From Bradyrhizobium sp. (lineage in GTDB: Bacteria > Pseudomonadota > Alphaproteobacteria > Rhizobiales > Xanthobacteraceae), in the NCBI GenBank assembly GCA_028290305.1, contig JAQGKC010000198.1, positions 1-30,214 on the forward strand: DNA of 30,214 nt. The letters are read 5' to 3'. The position numbers were made by a program, and so were the translations under genes. Under the pieces are notes generated by a model that saw only the letters and a list, made by a program, of their open reading frames with translations, was not told the DNA's origin and searched no databases. Shown piece after piece: positions 23,007 through 30,214 of the stretch. Positions within the stretch are counted from its first letter, which is position 1. The number at the start of each line of letters is the position of its first letter.

Positions 23007-25001
23007 CTAACGGTTGAACAACTGCTTCAGCACCTCGTTCATCGGCTGGCTGTCCTGGGAAGGCTGCGGTGGTGGATCGCTCTGGGCTGGCGCCGGTGGC
23101 GCAGCTGGAGTGGGGGATGACGGGGTAGTGGACGGCGCCGCAGGCATACTGCGGTTTTGGCTGAAACCCTGCTGGAGCAGATTGCCCAAGGTTTCGCCGA
23201 GCTTGCCGCCGAGTGGATCGGACGTCCCGTTACCGCCGCCGCCCGATCCACTTCCGCCCAATCCGCCCAAGCCGCTGAGCGCGCCATTCGCTCCGAACAG
23301 GCCCTTGCCCATATCCTTGAGCTTGGCATAGGCCGCGTCTGGATTGTCCAGGATGCCGGCCATGTCTGGATAGATACGCGGCTCGGCCCACGGGCCGTCG
23401 ATGACGACGGGGATGCCGAGCCCGACGGGATCGGCCTTGCGGCCCTGGCCCTCGGTCGTCATGACAAGCTTCGGCTCGACCCGAAACGCCAGCGTCTTCT
23501 CGCCAAGGTCCACGGTGCCCGCACCGGTGACGCGCACCAGCGGCCCCACCAGATTGAGATCGCTACTGGTCGCGCGACCTTTTTCGATGAGGAATGACGC
23601 GCTGAGCTGGCTGAGGTCGGTGGTTTGCTCCCTGGTCTCCTGCCATCCCGACAGCGTGCCCGATGTCAGCGAGCGGATCATCTGGGCGACGTTGACGCCG
23701 CGTATCGCGCCATCCTGGAAAACCGCGAATACCGTGCCGCCGAGATTCGACATGATGGCGCGCTGGCTGGCGCCGGAGGAACGCAACGCCAGTTTCGCCT
23801 GCAGCTTGCCGTCGAGCTTGTCGAAATCGGCGGCGCTGCGCAGCAGCGGCAGAGCGCGGACGCCGGCGAGATCGCCGTGCATCATGTAGGTTGGGTTGCC
23901 CGTCGATGCATCGACGATGAGTTCGCCGCTGGCCTGGCCGTCATAGGCGCCAAGATTCGAAAAACCGCATTTGAGCACGCCGCTCGCGAGCGAAGCATCG
24001 ATCGCGGCCGGCGCAAAATGTGCTTGTCCAACGTTCACTTCGGCTGCGGAAATTTTTACCTGGGCGTCGACGTAATTCAATCCGGTCAGGTCGATCGACA
24101 CGTTGCTCCAAGGTTGTGGGCCCGGCGAAGCGGATGCCGCGTTCGCTGCCGAAACCGCAACGTCGAGCCGCTGGAAGTCGAGATCGAGCTTCACCAGCGG
24201 CTTGCTGGCGATATCGACCGACGCCCAGCCATTGAACGCCCCATCGCCAAGCATGCCGGAGAGGCCGTTGATCATGATGACCGAACCGCTGAGCCGCACC
24301 TCGGCCTTGCTCGACAGCGGCGTCTGCAAAAGACCCGGCATGTCGAGGGTGAGATCGACCGGAACGTTCTGCCGCTCCATCGGCGGCGCGGGCGCCGTCG
24401 CCTTGATGTCGAATTTGAGCGGATGCTCGCCGGCATGCGCGCTGCCGGTGAGCCTGATCTTGCGATCGCCGCCGATCCGGGCATCGGCGTTGATACCGTC
24501 GATGCGATTTTCCACACGGTCGCGCAGATTGGAAAACACGATGGTGCCGTCGGTCACCGTCACGCGATCGATCGAGGCCGTATTCGCTTCGGTCTCGCCG
24601 GCGGACGCCGCCGCCTTTGAAGAAGGAGGGGGAGCGATCCGTTCACGCAGCAAGGGGACATGCAGAACCGGCCGGGCAACAACGAGTTCGGTGATTTGCG
24701 GGTGACCCGACATCACGCTTGCGAGCGTGATGTCGGCCTGAACGCTGCCGACGGTCAGGCTATCGCTGGTGTCGCGGTTCTTCGGATCGCGCAGCGTGAT
24801 GTCATTCATTGTCACGTTCAGGGACGGCCAGACACCGATTCTGGTCGCGCCGGCAATCGTCAGCCGGTATCCGGTCTCGCGCTCGACCCGGGCCTGTATC
24901 GCCGAGGTCATGAAGCCGGAGGGGATTCCAATAAACAGCAACAGCACCACGACGACGATCACGGCGGCGATGGCGGCCCCGGCAATTTTCAGTGCTCTCA
25001 T
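23007..25001 (-). CDS. AsmA family protein
   Basis: The 664-aa protein has one N-terminal membrane anchor (about residues 5-27) and a long periplasmic beta-rich body. The AsmA N-terminal mark is clear: ARVERETGYRLTIAGATRIGVWPSLNVTM, which I give in part only, followed by NDITLRDP. A second AsmA block lies near 430-560 (ISAEVNVG..., ASSDLNLVGPLVRVTGAGTVDLGEKTL-like pattern). AsmA-type proteins are bridge-like proteins linked to lipid transport and outer-membrane homeostasis. After about residue 570 the chain becomes Gly-rich and then Pro/Ala-rich, probably a flexible tail. It is divergent from the Crp/Fnr gene, with 219 bp between them. ATG 25001 places the anchor at the usual position. Confidence 0.85.
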   Translation of the reverse strand: MRALKIAGAAIAAVIVVVVLLLFIGIPSGFMTSAIQARVERETGYRLTIAGATRIGVWPSLNVTMNDITLRDPKNRDTSDSLTVGSVQADITLASVMSGHPQITELVVARPVLHVPLLRERIAPPPSSKAAASAGETEANTASIDRVTVTDGTIVFSNLRDRVENRIDGINADARIGGDRKIRLTGSAHAGEHPLKFDIKATAPAPPMERQNVPVDLTLDMPGLLQTPLSSKAEVRLSGSVIMINGLSGMLGDGAFNGWASVDIASKPLVKLDLDFQRLDVAVSAANAASASPGPQPWSNVSIDLTGLNYVDAQVKISAAEVNVGQAHFAPAAIDASLASGVLKCGFSNLGAYDGQASGELIVDASTGNPTYMMHGDLAGVRALPLLRSAADFDKLDGKLQAKLALRSSGASQRAIMSNLGGTVFAVFQDGAIRGVNVAQMIRSLTSGTLSGWQETREQTTDLSQLSASFLIEKGRATSSDLNLVGPLVRVTGAGTVDLGEKTLAFRVEPKLVMTTEGQGRKADPVGLGIPVVIDGPWAEPRIYPDMAGILDNPDAAYAKLKDMGKGLFGANGALSGLGGLGGSGSGGGGNGTSDPLGGKLGETLGNLLQQGFSQNRSMPAAPSTTPSSPTPAAPPAPAQSDPPPQPSQDSQPMNEVLKQLFNR

Positions 25002-25135
25002 GTCGACATTCCAGACCGGGCAACCGGCATCGATTCCAGCCAGGCCCCAACGGGCGTGGCCGACGGCTTGAGCTTATCCCGGAAAGGGGAAACCGCTCAA
25101 AGGGTCAAAAATAACCCAAGGGTGCTGCAAAGTTA

Positions 25136-25151
25136 TGTGACTTATGACACA
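25136..25151. promoter_or_regulatory. Crp/Fnr-like site between asmA-like and crp-like genes
   Basis: TGTGACTTATGACACA has symmetric TGTG/CACA arms 8 bp apart, close to the TGTGA-N6-TCACA pattern bound by Crp-type regulators. It is centred about 77 bp upstream of the Crp/Fnr gene start and about 140 bp from the AsmA start, so autoregulation is plausible. Confidence 0.4.
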
Positions 25152-25220
25152 CTTCAAAGGAAGTAAATTTATGTACCGCCCATTTTTGACGATTTTGAAC
25201 TGACTCCGGAAGGCATTGCC

Positions 25221-25895
25221 ATGAGTAAACAGACCGAATTTGCGGTTATTCTGAAGATGAATCCGATGTTCGCCGACTTAGGCGCCGACGAATTGCAGCG
25301 GATATCCGGCCTTTGCCACACCCAGCAGCTTGGCGTTGGCGAGATGCTGTTCCAGAAGGGCGACGGCGGCGATGCCCTGTTCGGGGTCCGCCGCGGTCAG
25401 ATCCGGATTGAGACCGGCGCCTCCGACGGCAGCCGCCTGACGCTGAATTTCATGGGTCCCGGCGATCTGTTCGGCGAGGTCGCGGTGCTCGACGGCCAGA
25501 GCCGCACTGCGGATGCGACCGCGGGCGAGCCGACCGAATTGTTCGTGCTGCGGCGCGAGGATTTTCTTTCGCATCTCGAACGCGAACCAAAGGTGGCGAT
25601 CAAGATCATCCAGCTTTTGTGCCAGCGGATCCGCTGGCAAAGCGAGCGGATGGAGGAATCCGTGCTGCAGCCACTGCCGGTTCGCCTCGCGCGCCGGCTC
25701 TGCGCTCTGGCCTCCGATTTCGGATCGGAGGTGCACATCTCGCAGGAACAGCTCGGTGTTTTCGTTGGCGCAGCGCGCGAAAGCGTCAACCGTCAACTGC
25801 AGCTCTGGCGCAAGGACGGCATTCTGGATCTGCAGCGCGGCCGGATTTTATTGCAGAACATGACCAAGCTGACGGCGGTGGCGAGGAATGAGTAG
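25221..25895 (+). CDS. Crp/Fnr family transcriptional regulator
   Basis: The 224-aa protein has a cyclic-nucleotide-binding-type beta-roll at residues about 10-125 (LFQKGDGGDALFGVRRGQIRI and FMGPGDLFGEVAVLDGQSRTADA). The phosphate cassette GEVAVLDGQSRTA keeps Glu, Arg and a Thr next to it, as in proteins that bind cAMP. A dimer helix and a winged helix follow (about 150-215), with ISQEQLGVFVGAARESVNRQL carrying the usual RExVNR recognition helix. There is no N-terminal Cys cluster of the FNR type, so oxygen sensing by an Fe-S cluster is unlikely. It is divergent from the AsmA gene and monocistronic; a TGTG-N8-CACA site lies in its promoter. Confidence 0.9.
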   Translation: MSKQTEFAVILKMNPMFADLGADELQRISGLCHTQQLGVGEMLFQKGDGGDALFGVRRGQIRIETGASDGSRLTLNFMGPGDLFGEVAVLDGQSRTADATAGEPTELFVLRREDFLSHLEREPKVAIKIIQLLCQRIRWQSERMEESVLQPLPVRLARRLCALASDFGSEVHISQEQLGVFVGAARESVNRQLQLWRKDGILDLQRGRILLQNMTKLTAVARNE

Positions 25896-25950
25896 GGGAT
25901 CGCCCCGGTAGGCGCGTTTCTGCGGCAGTCGCGGCTTCAGAGCGACGCAA

Positions 25951-26460
25951 GGTCAGAGCGGCCCACCCGGTCACATCACGACCGACAACTATCTGCGTGA
26001 GCAGTTCTCGCGGAATCCCAAACTTGTGCAACTTATCAACAAATTCCCGAACCCGCCGAATAAGGACATTGGCGAAGGGCTCAACACAGCATTTGAAGCT
26101 ATGCGTAAGTTGCGCCTGAAAGAGCCTGAAATTCTCGAAAGCGACCATTCGGTGGTTGTGTATATCAGACACACGCCTCTCGCGTCACCGCAGGACATGG
26201 TGATGGATTACCTGAAGGACCGCGAGGAAATCACAAATCGCATCGCGTGCGAACTGACCGGGATTGCATCCGAAAATGTTATGAAGGATGTTTTTCTGTC
26301 CTTAAACAAACGAGACTTGCTTGAGCGCGTTCCTGATAAGAAAGGAAACGCTTCAGCATGGCGAAAATACACCGGGCACTGGAAAGAGCAGAAAGAAGGC
26401 CTTTTCGATTTGCTAGAAGATGATCAACCGACGGCGGAGGTCGACGGCACCAGTAAATGA
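25951..26460 (+). pseudogene. C-terminal remnant of an AlbA_2/AAA_4-type ATP-binding regulator
   Basis: The reading frame is open from about 25951 and encodes GPPGHITTDNYLREQFSRNP, then LINKFPNPPNKDIGEGLNTAF and RHTPLASPQDMVMDYL, ending at 26460. Large putative ATP-binding transcriptional regulators (AlbA_2 plus AAA_4 domain) have this sequence at their C-terminus, including the winged helix at EEITNRIACELTGIASENVMKD. The first 300 or so residues, with the ATP- and DNA-binding parts, are absent and sequence before 25951 is unrelated. The only start inside is a GTG at 26026 in mid-domain, giving at most a 144-aa product. Codon use is less GC-rich than the Crp gene beside it, consistent with a transferred gene that was cut. 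Confidence 0.7.
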
Positions 26461-26602
26461 TAAACCACCACCTGTTTCCGCCGGTGTGAGACTTTTGAAG
26501 GCCTTTCCGATCATTCCCTGTGGATTTAAGCGCGCAGCGTGGTTTGCTGGCGAACCCGTCAACATTCTCGCGCGGCCGCCAAAGCCGCACGAGGAAATGT
26601 AA

Positions 26603-26749
26603 TTATCGAAGCCGTTCAATAAACGCGCCAGCGAGCTTAATCGGGAAGTTGCCAAAAATTCCAACAAGGGTGAAGGCAATCGGCCAAAGGCAGGCAGCCA
26701 CGCCGAATAGCCAGTGCTGTTGCTTCATGCATGGAGTCCGTTTCGCCAT
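26603..26749 (-). CDS. Small membrane protein candidate, 48 aa
   Basis: The ORF opens MAKRTPCMKQQHWLFG and has one hydrophobic segment of about 23 residues (WLFGVAACLWPIAFTLVGIF region, residues 13-36), then a basic tail ending FIERLR. The start ATG is preceded by AGGGAGG with 5-nt spacing, an unusually good ribosome binding site. The gene stands alone in the 490-bp gap between the ATP-binding remnant and the RND permease gene. I do not recognise a family. The positive N-terminus and the single membrane helix fit an inner-membrane miniprotein. Nothing else in 26461-26954 looks coding. Confidence 0.5.
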   Translation of the reverse strand: MAKRTPCMKQQHWLFGVAACLWPIAFTLVGIFGNFPIKLAGAFIERLR

Positions 26750-26885
26750 CCAAGCCTCCCTCTGCGCAGGAGGTTCGCCAGAAAGCGAACGATTTGCAAC
26801 GCCCCGACTCCGCGGCGCTCATGGGCTATGAATGCTGTTTCGGGCCTAACCGACTGAAATCGTTAAGACGCGTTCAATTGTGGAT

Positions 26886-26900
26886 AACTACTAAGTAGTT
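26886..26900. terminator. Short AT-rich hairpin downstream of the RND permease gene
   Basis: AACTAC-TAA-GTAGTT is a perfect 6-bp inverted repeat about 55 bp past the RND permease stop, in an AT-rich patch. It could be a weak terminator for the efflux operon or an operator for the small downstream ORF. Confidence 0.25.
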
Positions 26901-26954
26901 GAATTTCAACGAGGTCGTTCATTGCGACTTTCTCAGCCTCAGTCTGACTGCGTT

Positions 26955-29900
26955 CTATTCCGCCGCAGGCGAATGCACGATCGTCGCCGGCGGCTGTTTG
27001 TGATCGGCGGCATGATCAGCCGGCGGGTGCTCGTGTTCGCCGCTGGACGCCAGCAGTTTCTTGCCGAAGCGCCAGAACAGGCTGCCGAGATCGTCCATCA
27101 TCATGAACATCGCGGGCACGAACACCAGCGACAGCACGGTCGAGAATACCAAGCCGCCGATCACGGCGAGCGCCATCGGTGAACGGAATTCGCCGCCGGC
27201 GCCGAATGCCAGCGCTGATGGCATCATGCCGGCGGCCATGGCAATCGTGGTCATGACGATGGGACGCGCGCGCTTCATGCCGGCGTCGATGATCGCCTCG
27301 TCGCGGGGCTTGCCTTCGCGGATCGATTCGACCGCGAATTCCACCAGCATGATGGCGTTCTTGGTCACGATGCCCATCAGCATCAGGATGCCGATCCACA
27401 CCGGCGTTGTCAGTTGCTTGCCGGTCAGCAGCAGCGCTGCGATCGCGCCACCGATCGAGAGCGGCAGCGAGAACAGGATGGTGATCGGCTGCAGGAACGT
27501 TCCGAACAGCAGCACCAGCACCGCATAGACCATCATCAGGCCGGCGGTGATCGCAGTGGCAAAGCCTTCCGACAGCTCGTTCAGGCTTTCGGCGTCGCCC
27601 GACGGGCTCACCTTCACGCCCTTCGGCAGGCTTTTCATCACTGGAAGATCATAGATCTTCTTGGTGGCGTCCCCGAGCGCGGCTGACCCGACGAGGTCTG
27701 CCGCCACGGTGGCTTGTCGTTCCCTGTCGTAGCGGTTGATGCTGGTCGGGCCCTGATCGAGCTTGATGTCGGCGATCACCGAGAGCGGCACGCCGCCTTT
27801 TTCACCGTGCTCGCCCAGCGGCACCCGCAACTGTTCGAGCAGCGGCAGGTCGCCGCGCGCGGCATCTTCGAGCTGGACCCGGATCGGCACCAGCCGGTCG
27901 CCGGCATCGAACTTGGCCAGCGCCGGACCGACGTCGCCGATGGTCGCGACACGGATCGTCTGCGACAGGCTTTCGGTGGAAACGCCAAGCCGCGCCGCCA
28001 GGTCGGCGCGCGGCTGGATCCGAAGTTCAGGTCGGTCCAGCGAGGTCTCTGAAATCACGTTGGCGATCAGCGGAATCCGCTTCATCTGGGTCGCCAGCTC
28101 GCTGGCTACATTGCCGACGATGCCGCTGTCCACGCCGGTCACGACCAGCGATATCGCGCGCAAGCCGTTCTCGTCGAGGAACCAGAATCTGATGTCCGGA
28201 ACGTTTTCGAGGTCGTTGCCGATCGCGAGCTCTAGCTCGCGCTGCGTGATCTTGCGTTCGGTTTTCGGCGTGTAGTTGATGATCAGCGCCGCGCGACGCA
28301 CCTCGAACGTCCCGGGCGGCACGCGGCCGCCGTCGACGAATACGCTCTTGACCTCCGGCCGCTTGCGCAGGCGCGAGACGATCTCCTCGGTGACCTTCTC
28401 GGTGTAGGCGAGTTGCGAGCCGGGCGGCAGCTCCATCGCCAGCAGCGAGCGCGCAGTGTCCTGCGCCGGCAGGAAGCCCTGCGGCAATAGCGTGATGCTC
28501 CAGATCGACGCGGCGAAGATGCCAAAGCCAATCAGCACGGTGATGTAGTGGTGCCGGACCGACCAGGTCACGAGCTTGGTGTAGCCCCGCAGCGCGCGCC
28601 CCGGCGGCGGGTCGTCGTGCGCATGATCCTTCAGGAAATAGGCGGCCAGCACCGGCGTGACGAACCGCGCGGCCAACAGCGAGAAGAACACCTGCACCGA
28701 AACCGTGATGCCGAATTGCTTGAAGAATTGCCCGGCGATGCCCGACATGAAGCTCGCCGGCGCGAAGATCGCGATGATGGTGAGGCTGATGGCGATGACG
28801 GCCAGTCCGATTTCGTCGGCGGCCTCGAGCGCGGCGCGATAGGGCGATTTGCCCATTCGCATGTGACGCACAATGTTCTCGATCTCGACGATGGCGTCGT
28901 CGACCAGGATGCCGGTCGACAGCGTGATGGCGAGGAAGCTGACGAGGTTCAGCGAGAATCCGAGAATGTCCATCGCCCAGAACGCCGGGAAGATCGACAG
29001 TGGCAGCGAGATCGCGGCGATGATGGTGGCGCGGATATCGCGCAAGAACAAAAGCACGATGATGACGGCGAGAATGGCGCCTTCGAACAGCGTCGAGATC
29101 GCGGCTTCGTAATTGCCCTTGGTGAATTCCACCGAGGTGTCGATCAGCTTGAGGTCGACATCGGGATAGGCGACCTTGAGCGCGTCGATCCGCTTCTGAA
29201 CGGCTGCGGCGACCACCACGTCGCTGGCGCCCTTCGAGCGTTTGATGCCGAGCGCGACAACCGGTTCGCCATTGAAGCGGGCAAAGGTTCGGCGGTCGGC
29301 GATGGTATCCGTGACGGTGCCGAGATCGTCGAGGCGCACTTCGCCGCCCCCGAACAGCGGAATCATGGTGCCGGCCAGATCGTTGAGCGTCTTGGCGCCG
29401 GCCAGCGTGCGGATCGCCTGATCGTTCTTTCCGATCTCGGCGCGGCCGCCGGCGAGGTCGACATTGGTGCCGCGCAGGCTTTGACTGACATTGACGGCGG
29501 TAAGGCCTGCGGCCTGCAGCCGATCAGGGTCGAGCGATACCAGAATCTCGCGCTCGACACCGCCGATACGCTCGACCTGGGCGACGCCGCGCACGCCCTG
29601 CAGCGCGCGCTTGACGACGTCGTCGACGAAGTAGGACAGTTGCTCGGGCGTCTTGCCGGGCGAGATCGCGGCATAGGTGACGATCGGCAGGCCGATCACG
29701 TCGACACGCTGGATCAGCGGCTCGTTGACGTTCTGTGGCAGGTTGCTGCGCACGCGCGTGACGGCGTCCTTGACGTCGTTCAACGCCCGGTCGGTGTTGG
29801 TCTCCAGCGCGAACTGGATCGTGGTCACCGACAGCCCATCGGTGATCGACGATGAAATGTGCCGCACGCCCTCGACGCCCGACACGCCGTCTTCAATGGT

Positions 29901-30101
29901 CTTGGTGACCTGCGATTCCAGCTCGGCAGGCGCGGCGCCGAATTGCGCGACCGCGACCGAGATCACCGGAATGTCGGCGCTCGGCAGCCGCGTCACCGCG
30001 AGCTTGGTAAAACTGACCCAGCCCAGCACCAAAAGGATGATCGAAAATACGATGGATGGAAGCGGGTTTCGGATCGACCATGCCGAGATATTCAGAGCCA
30101 T
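26955..30101 (-). CDS. RND efflux transporter permease (HAE1/AcrB-like)
   Basis: The 1048-aa inner-membrane pump has the full HAE1 layout: TM1 (about 14-32), a first large periplasmic loop, TM2-6 from about 340, a second periplasmic loop (about 560-850) and TM8-12 at the C-terminus. The proton-relay aspartates are present as Asp401-Asp402 in STGILVDDAIVEIENI, and TM11 keeps GILMLMGIVTKNAIMLVEFA. It exports drugs, solvents or other lipophilic compounds using the proton gradient; the substrate cannot be told. The length is standard and the C-terminus is His/Pro-rich. Its ATG overlaps the stop of the preceding adaptor gene (TGATG), so the two are translationally coupled. No outer-membrane channel gene is seen. 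Confidence 0.95.
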   Translation of the reverse strand: MALNISAWSIRNPLPSIVFSIILLVLGWVSFTKLAVTRLPSADIPVISVAVAQFGAAPAELESQVTKTIEDGVSGVEGVRHISSSITDGLSVTTIQFALETNTDRALNDVKDAVTRVRSNLPQNVNEPLIQRVDVIGLPIVTYAAISPGKTPEQLSYFVDDVVKRALQGVRGVAQVERIGGVEREILVSLDPDRLQAAGLTAVNVSQSLRGTNVDLAGGRAEIGKNDQAIRTLAGAKTLNDLAGTMIPLFGGGEVRLDDLGTVTDTIADRRTFARFNGEPVVALGIKRSKGASDVVVAAAVQKRIDALKVAYPDVDLKLIDTSVEFTKGNYEAAISTLFEGAILAVIIVLLFLRDIRATIIAAISLPLSIFPAFWAMDILGFSLNLVSFLAITLSTGILVDDAIVEIENIVRHMRMGKSPYRAALEAADEIGLAVIAISLTIIAIFAPASFMSGIAGQFFKQFGITVSVQVFFSLLAARFVTPVLAAYFLKDHAHDDPPPGRALRGYTKLVTWSVRHHYITVLIGFGIFAASIWSITLLPQGFLPAQDTARSLLAMELPPGSQLAYTEKVTEEIVSRLRKRPEVKSVFVDGGRVPPGTFEVRRAALIINYTPKTERKITQRELELAIGNDLENVPDIRFWFLDENGLRAISLVVTGVDSGIVGNVASELATQMKRIPLIANVISETSLDRPELRIQPRADLAARLGVSTESLSQTIRVATIGDVGPALAKFDAGDRLVPIRVQLEDAARGDLPLLEQLRVPLGEHGEKGGVPLSVIADIKLDQGPTSINRYDRERQATVAADLVGSAALGDATKKIYDLPVMKSLPKGVKVSPSGDAESLNELSEGFATAITAGLMMVYAVLVLLFGTFLQPITILFSLPLSIGGAIAALLLTGKQLTTPVWIGILMLMGIVTKNAIMLVEFAVESIREGKPRDEAIIDAGMKRARPIVMTTIAMAAGMMPSALAFGAGGEFRSPMALAVIGGLVFSTVLSLVFVPAMFMMMDDLGSLFWRFGKKLLASSGEHEHPPADHAADHKQPPATIVHSPAAE

Positions 30102-30214
30102 CAGCGTACCCGCGTTCGATCGAGGTCCTCGGCGAACATGGTCTTGATCTGGTCGCCGTCATGCAGCGAGCTGCCGGCGTCGGCCACGACGGTTTCGCCG
30201 ACGTCGAGGCCCTC
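30101..30214 (-). CDS. RND efflux periplasmic adaptor, C-terminal end only (cut by window edge)
   Basis: The last 37 codons of a protein that continues beyond the right edge encode GLDVGETVVADAGSSLHDGD, then QIKTMFAEDLDRTRVR. The GLxxGExVVxxGxxxLxxGxxV pattern is the usual end of RND adaptor (membrane fusion) proteins. Its TGA overlaps the permease ATG (30103-30099). It is different from the orphan adaptor at 13738-14637. Confidence 0.8.
   Translation of the reverse strand, partial: EGLDVGETVVADAGSSLHDGDQIKTMFAEDLDRTRVR

Noticed and set aside
28548..29855. 435-aa ORF on the plus strand, opposite the RND permease gene
   Set aside because: A shadow ORF caused by GC-rich third positions; rich in Arg, Asp and Gly with no domain pattern.

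Overview
The window looks like chromosome from a high-GC alphaproteobacterium of the Bradyrhizobium / Rhodopseudomonas group (Rhizobiales). The grounds are the GC-rich codon use, the gene families present, and the intergenic palindromes built on CCCCGC/GCGGGG and on GTCCCTGCG/CGCAGGGAC, which I recall as common in Bradyrhizobium. No rRNA, tRNA, CRISPR array or intact insertion sequence was seen.

Layout. 1-9.6 kb (all minus strand): a flavin-reductase-fold protein, an oligopeptidase B-type S9 peptidase, and a complete ABC uptake operon in the order ATPase (TTG start), two tandem paralogous Tat-exported binding proteins, and a fused double permease. Upstream of the ATPase gene lies a class V (serine/alanine-glyoxylate type) aminotransferase with an inverted repeat ahead of it. 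9.7-14.6 kb: a secreted thermonuclease-like protein whose catalytic Glu is Ser; an uncharacterised 586-aa protein with a terpene-cyclase-like DxDTTA motif; a caspase-like protein with both catalytic residues replaced (Tyr and Ser); and an orphan HlyD-type adaptor.

14.8-17.3 kb is the clearest accessory stretch. A lower-GC pair encodes a beta-class DNA methyltransferase that stops before the SAM-binding motif and, overlapping it by ATGA, a PD-(D/E)xK-like protein. Beside them lie a decayed copy of the 3' end of a class III cyclase gene (an intact relative sits 4 kb away) and a roughly 0.5 kb non-coding element with several strong hairpins.

17.3-20.3 kb: a GntR/FCD regulator, a palindromic operator, two RidA-fold genes that both lack the catalytic Arg, and a branched-chain-amino-acid-type binding protein. 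20.3-25.9 kb: a membrane sensor cyclase (Cache-like sensor, HAMP, GAF, cyclase), an AsmA-family protein and a divergent Crp/Fnr regulator. 25.9-26.9 kb: a remnant of an AAA_4/AlbA_2-type ATP-binding protein and a 48-aa membrane-protein ORF with a strong ribosome binding site. 26.9-30.2 kb: an RND efflux permease translationally coupled to its adaptor, which runs off the right edge.

The items most worth following up are the pseudo-caspase, the motif-I-less methyltransferase plus nuclease pair, the Arg-less RidA pair with its regulator and binding protein, the DxDTTA protein, and the multi-hairpin element. All family calls are by eye; no database search was run.
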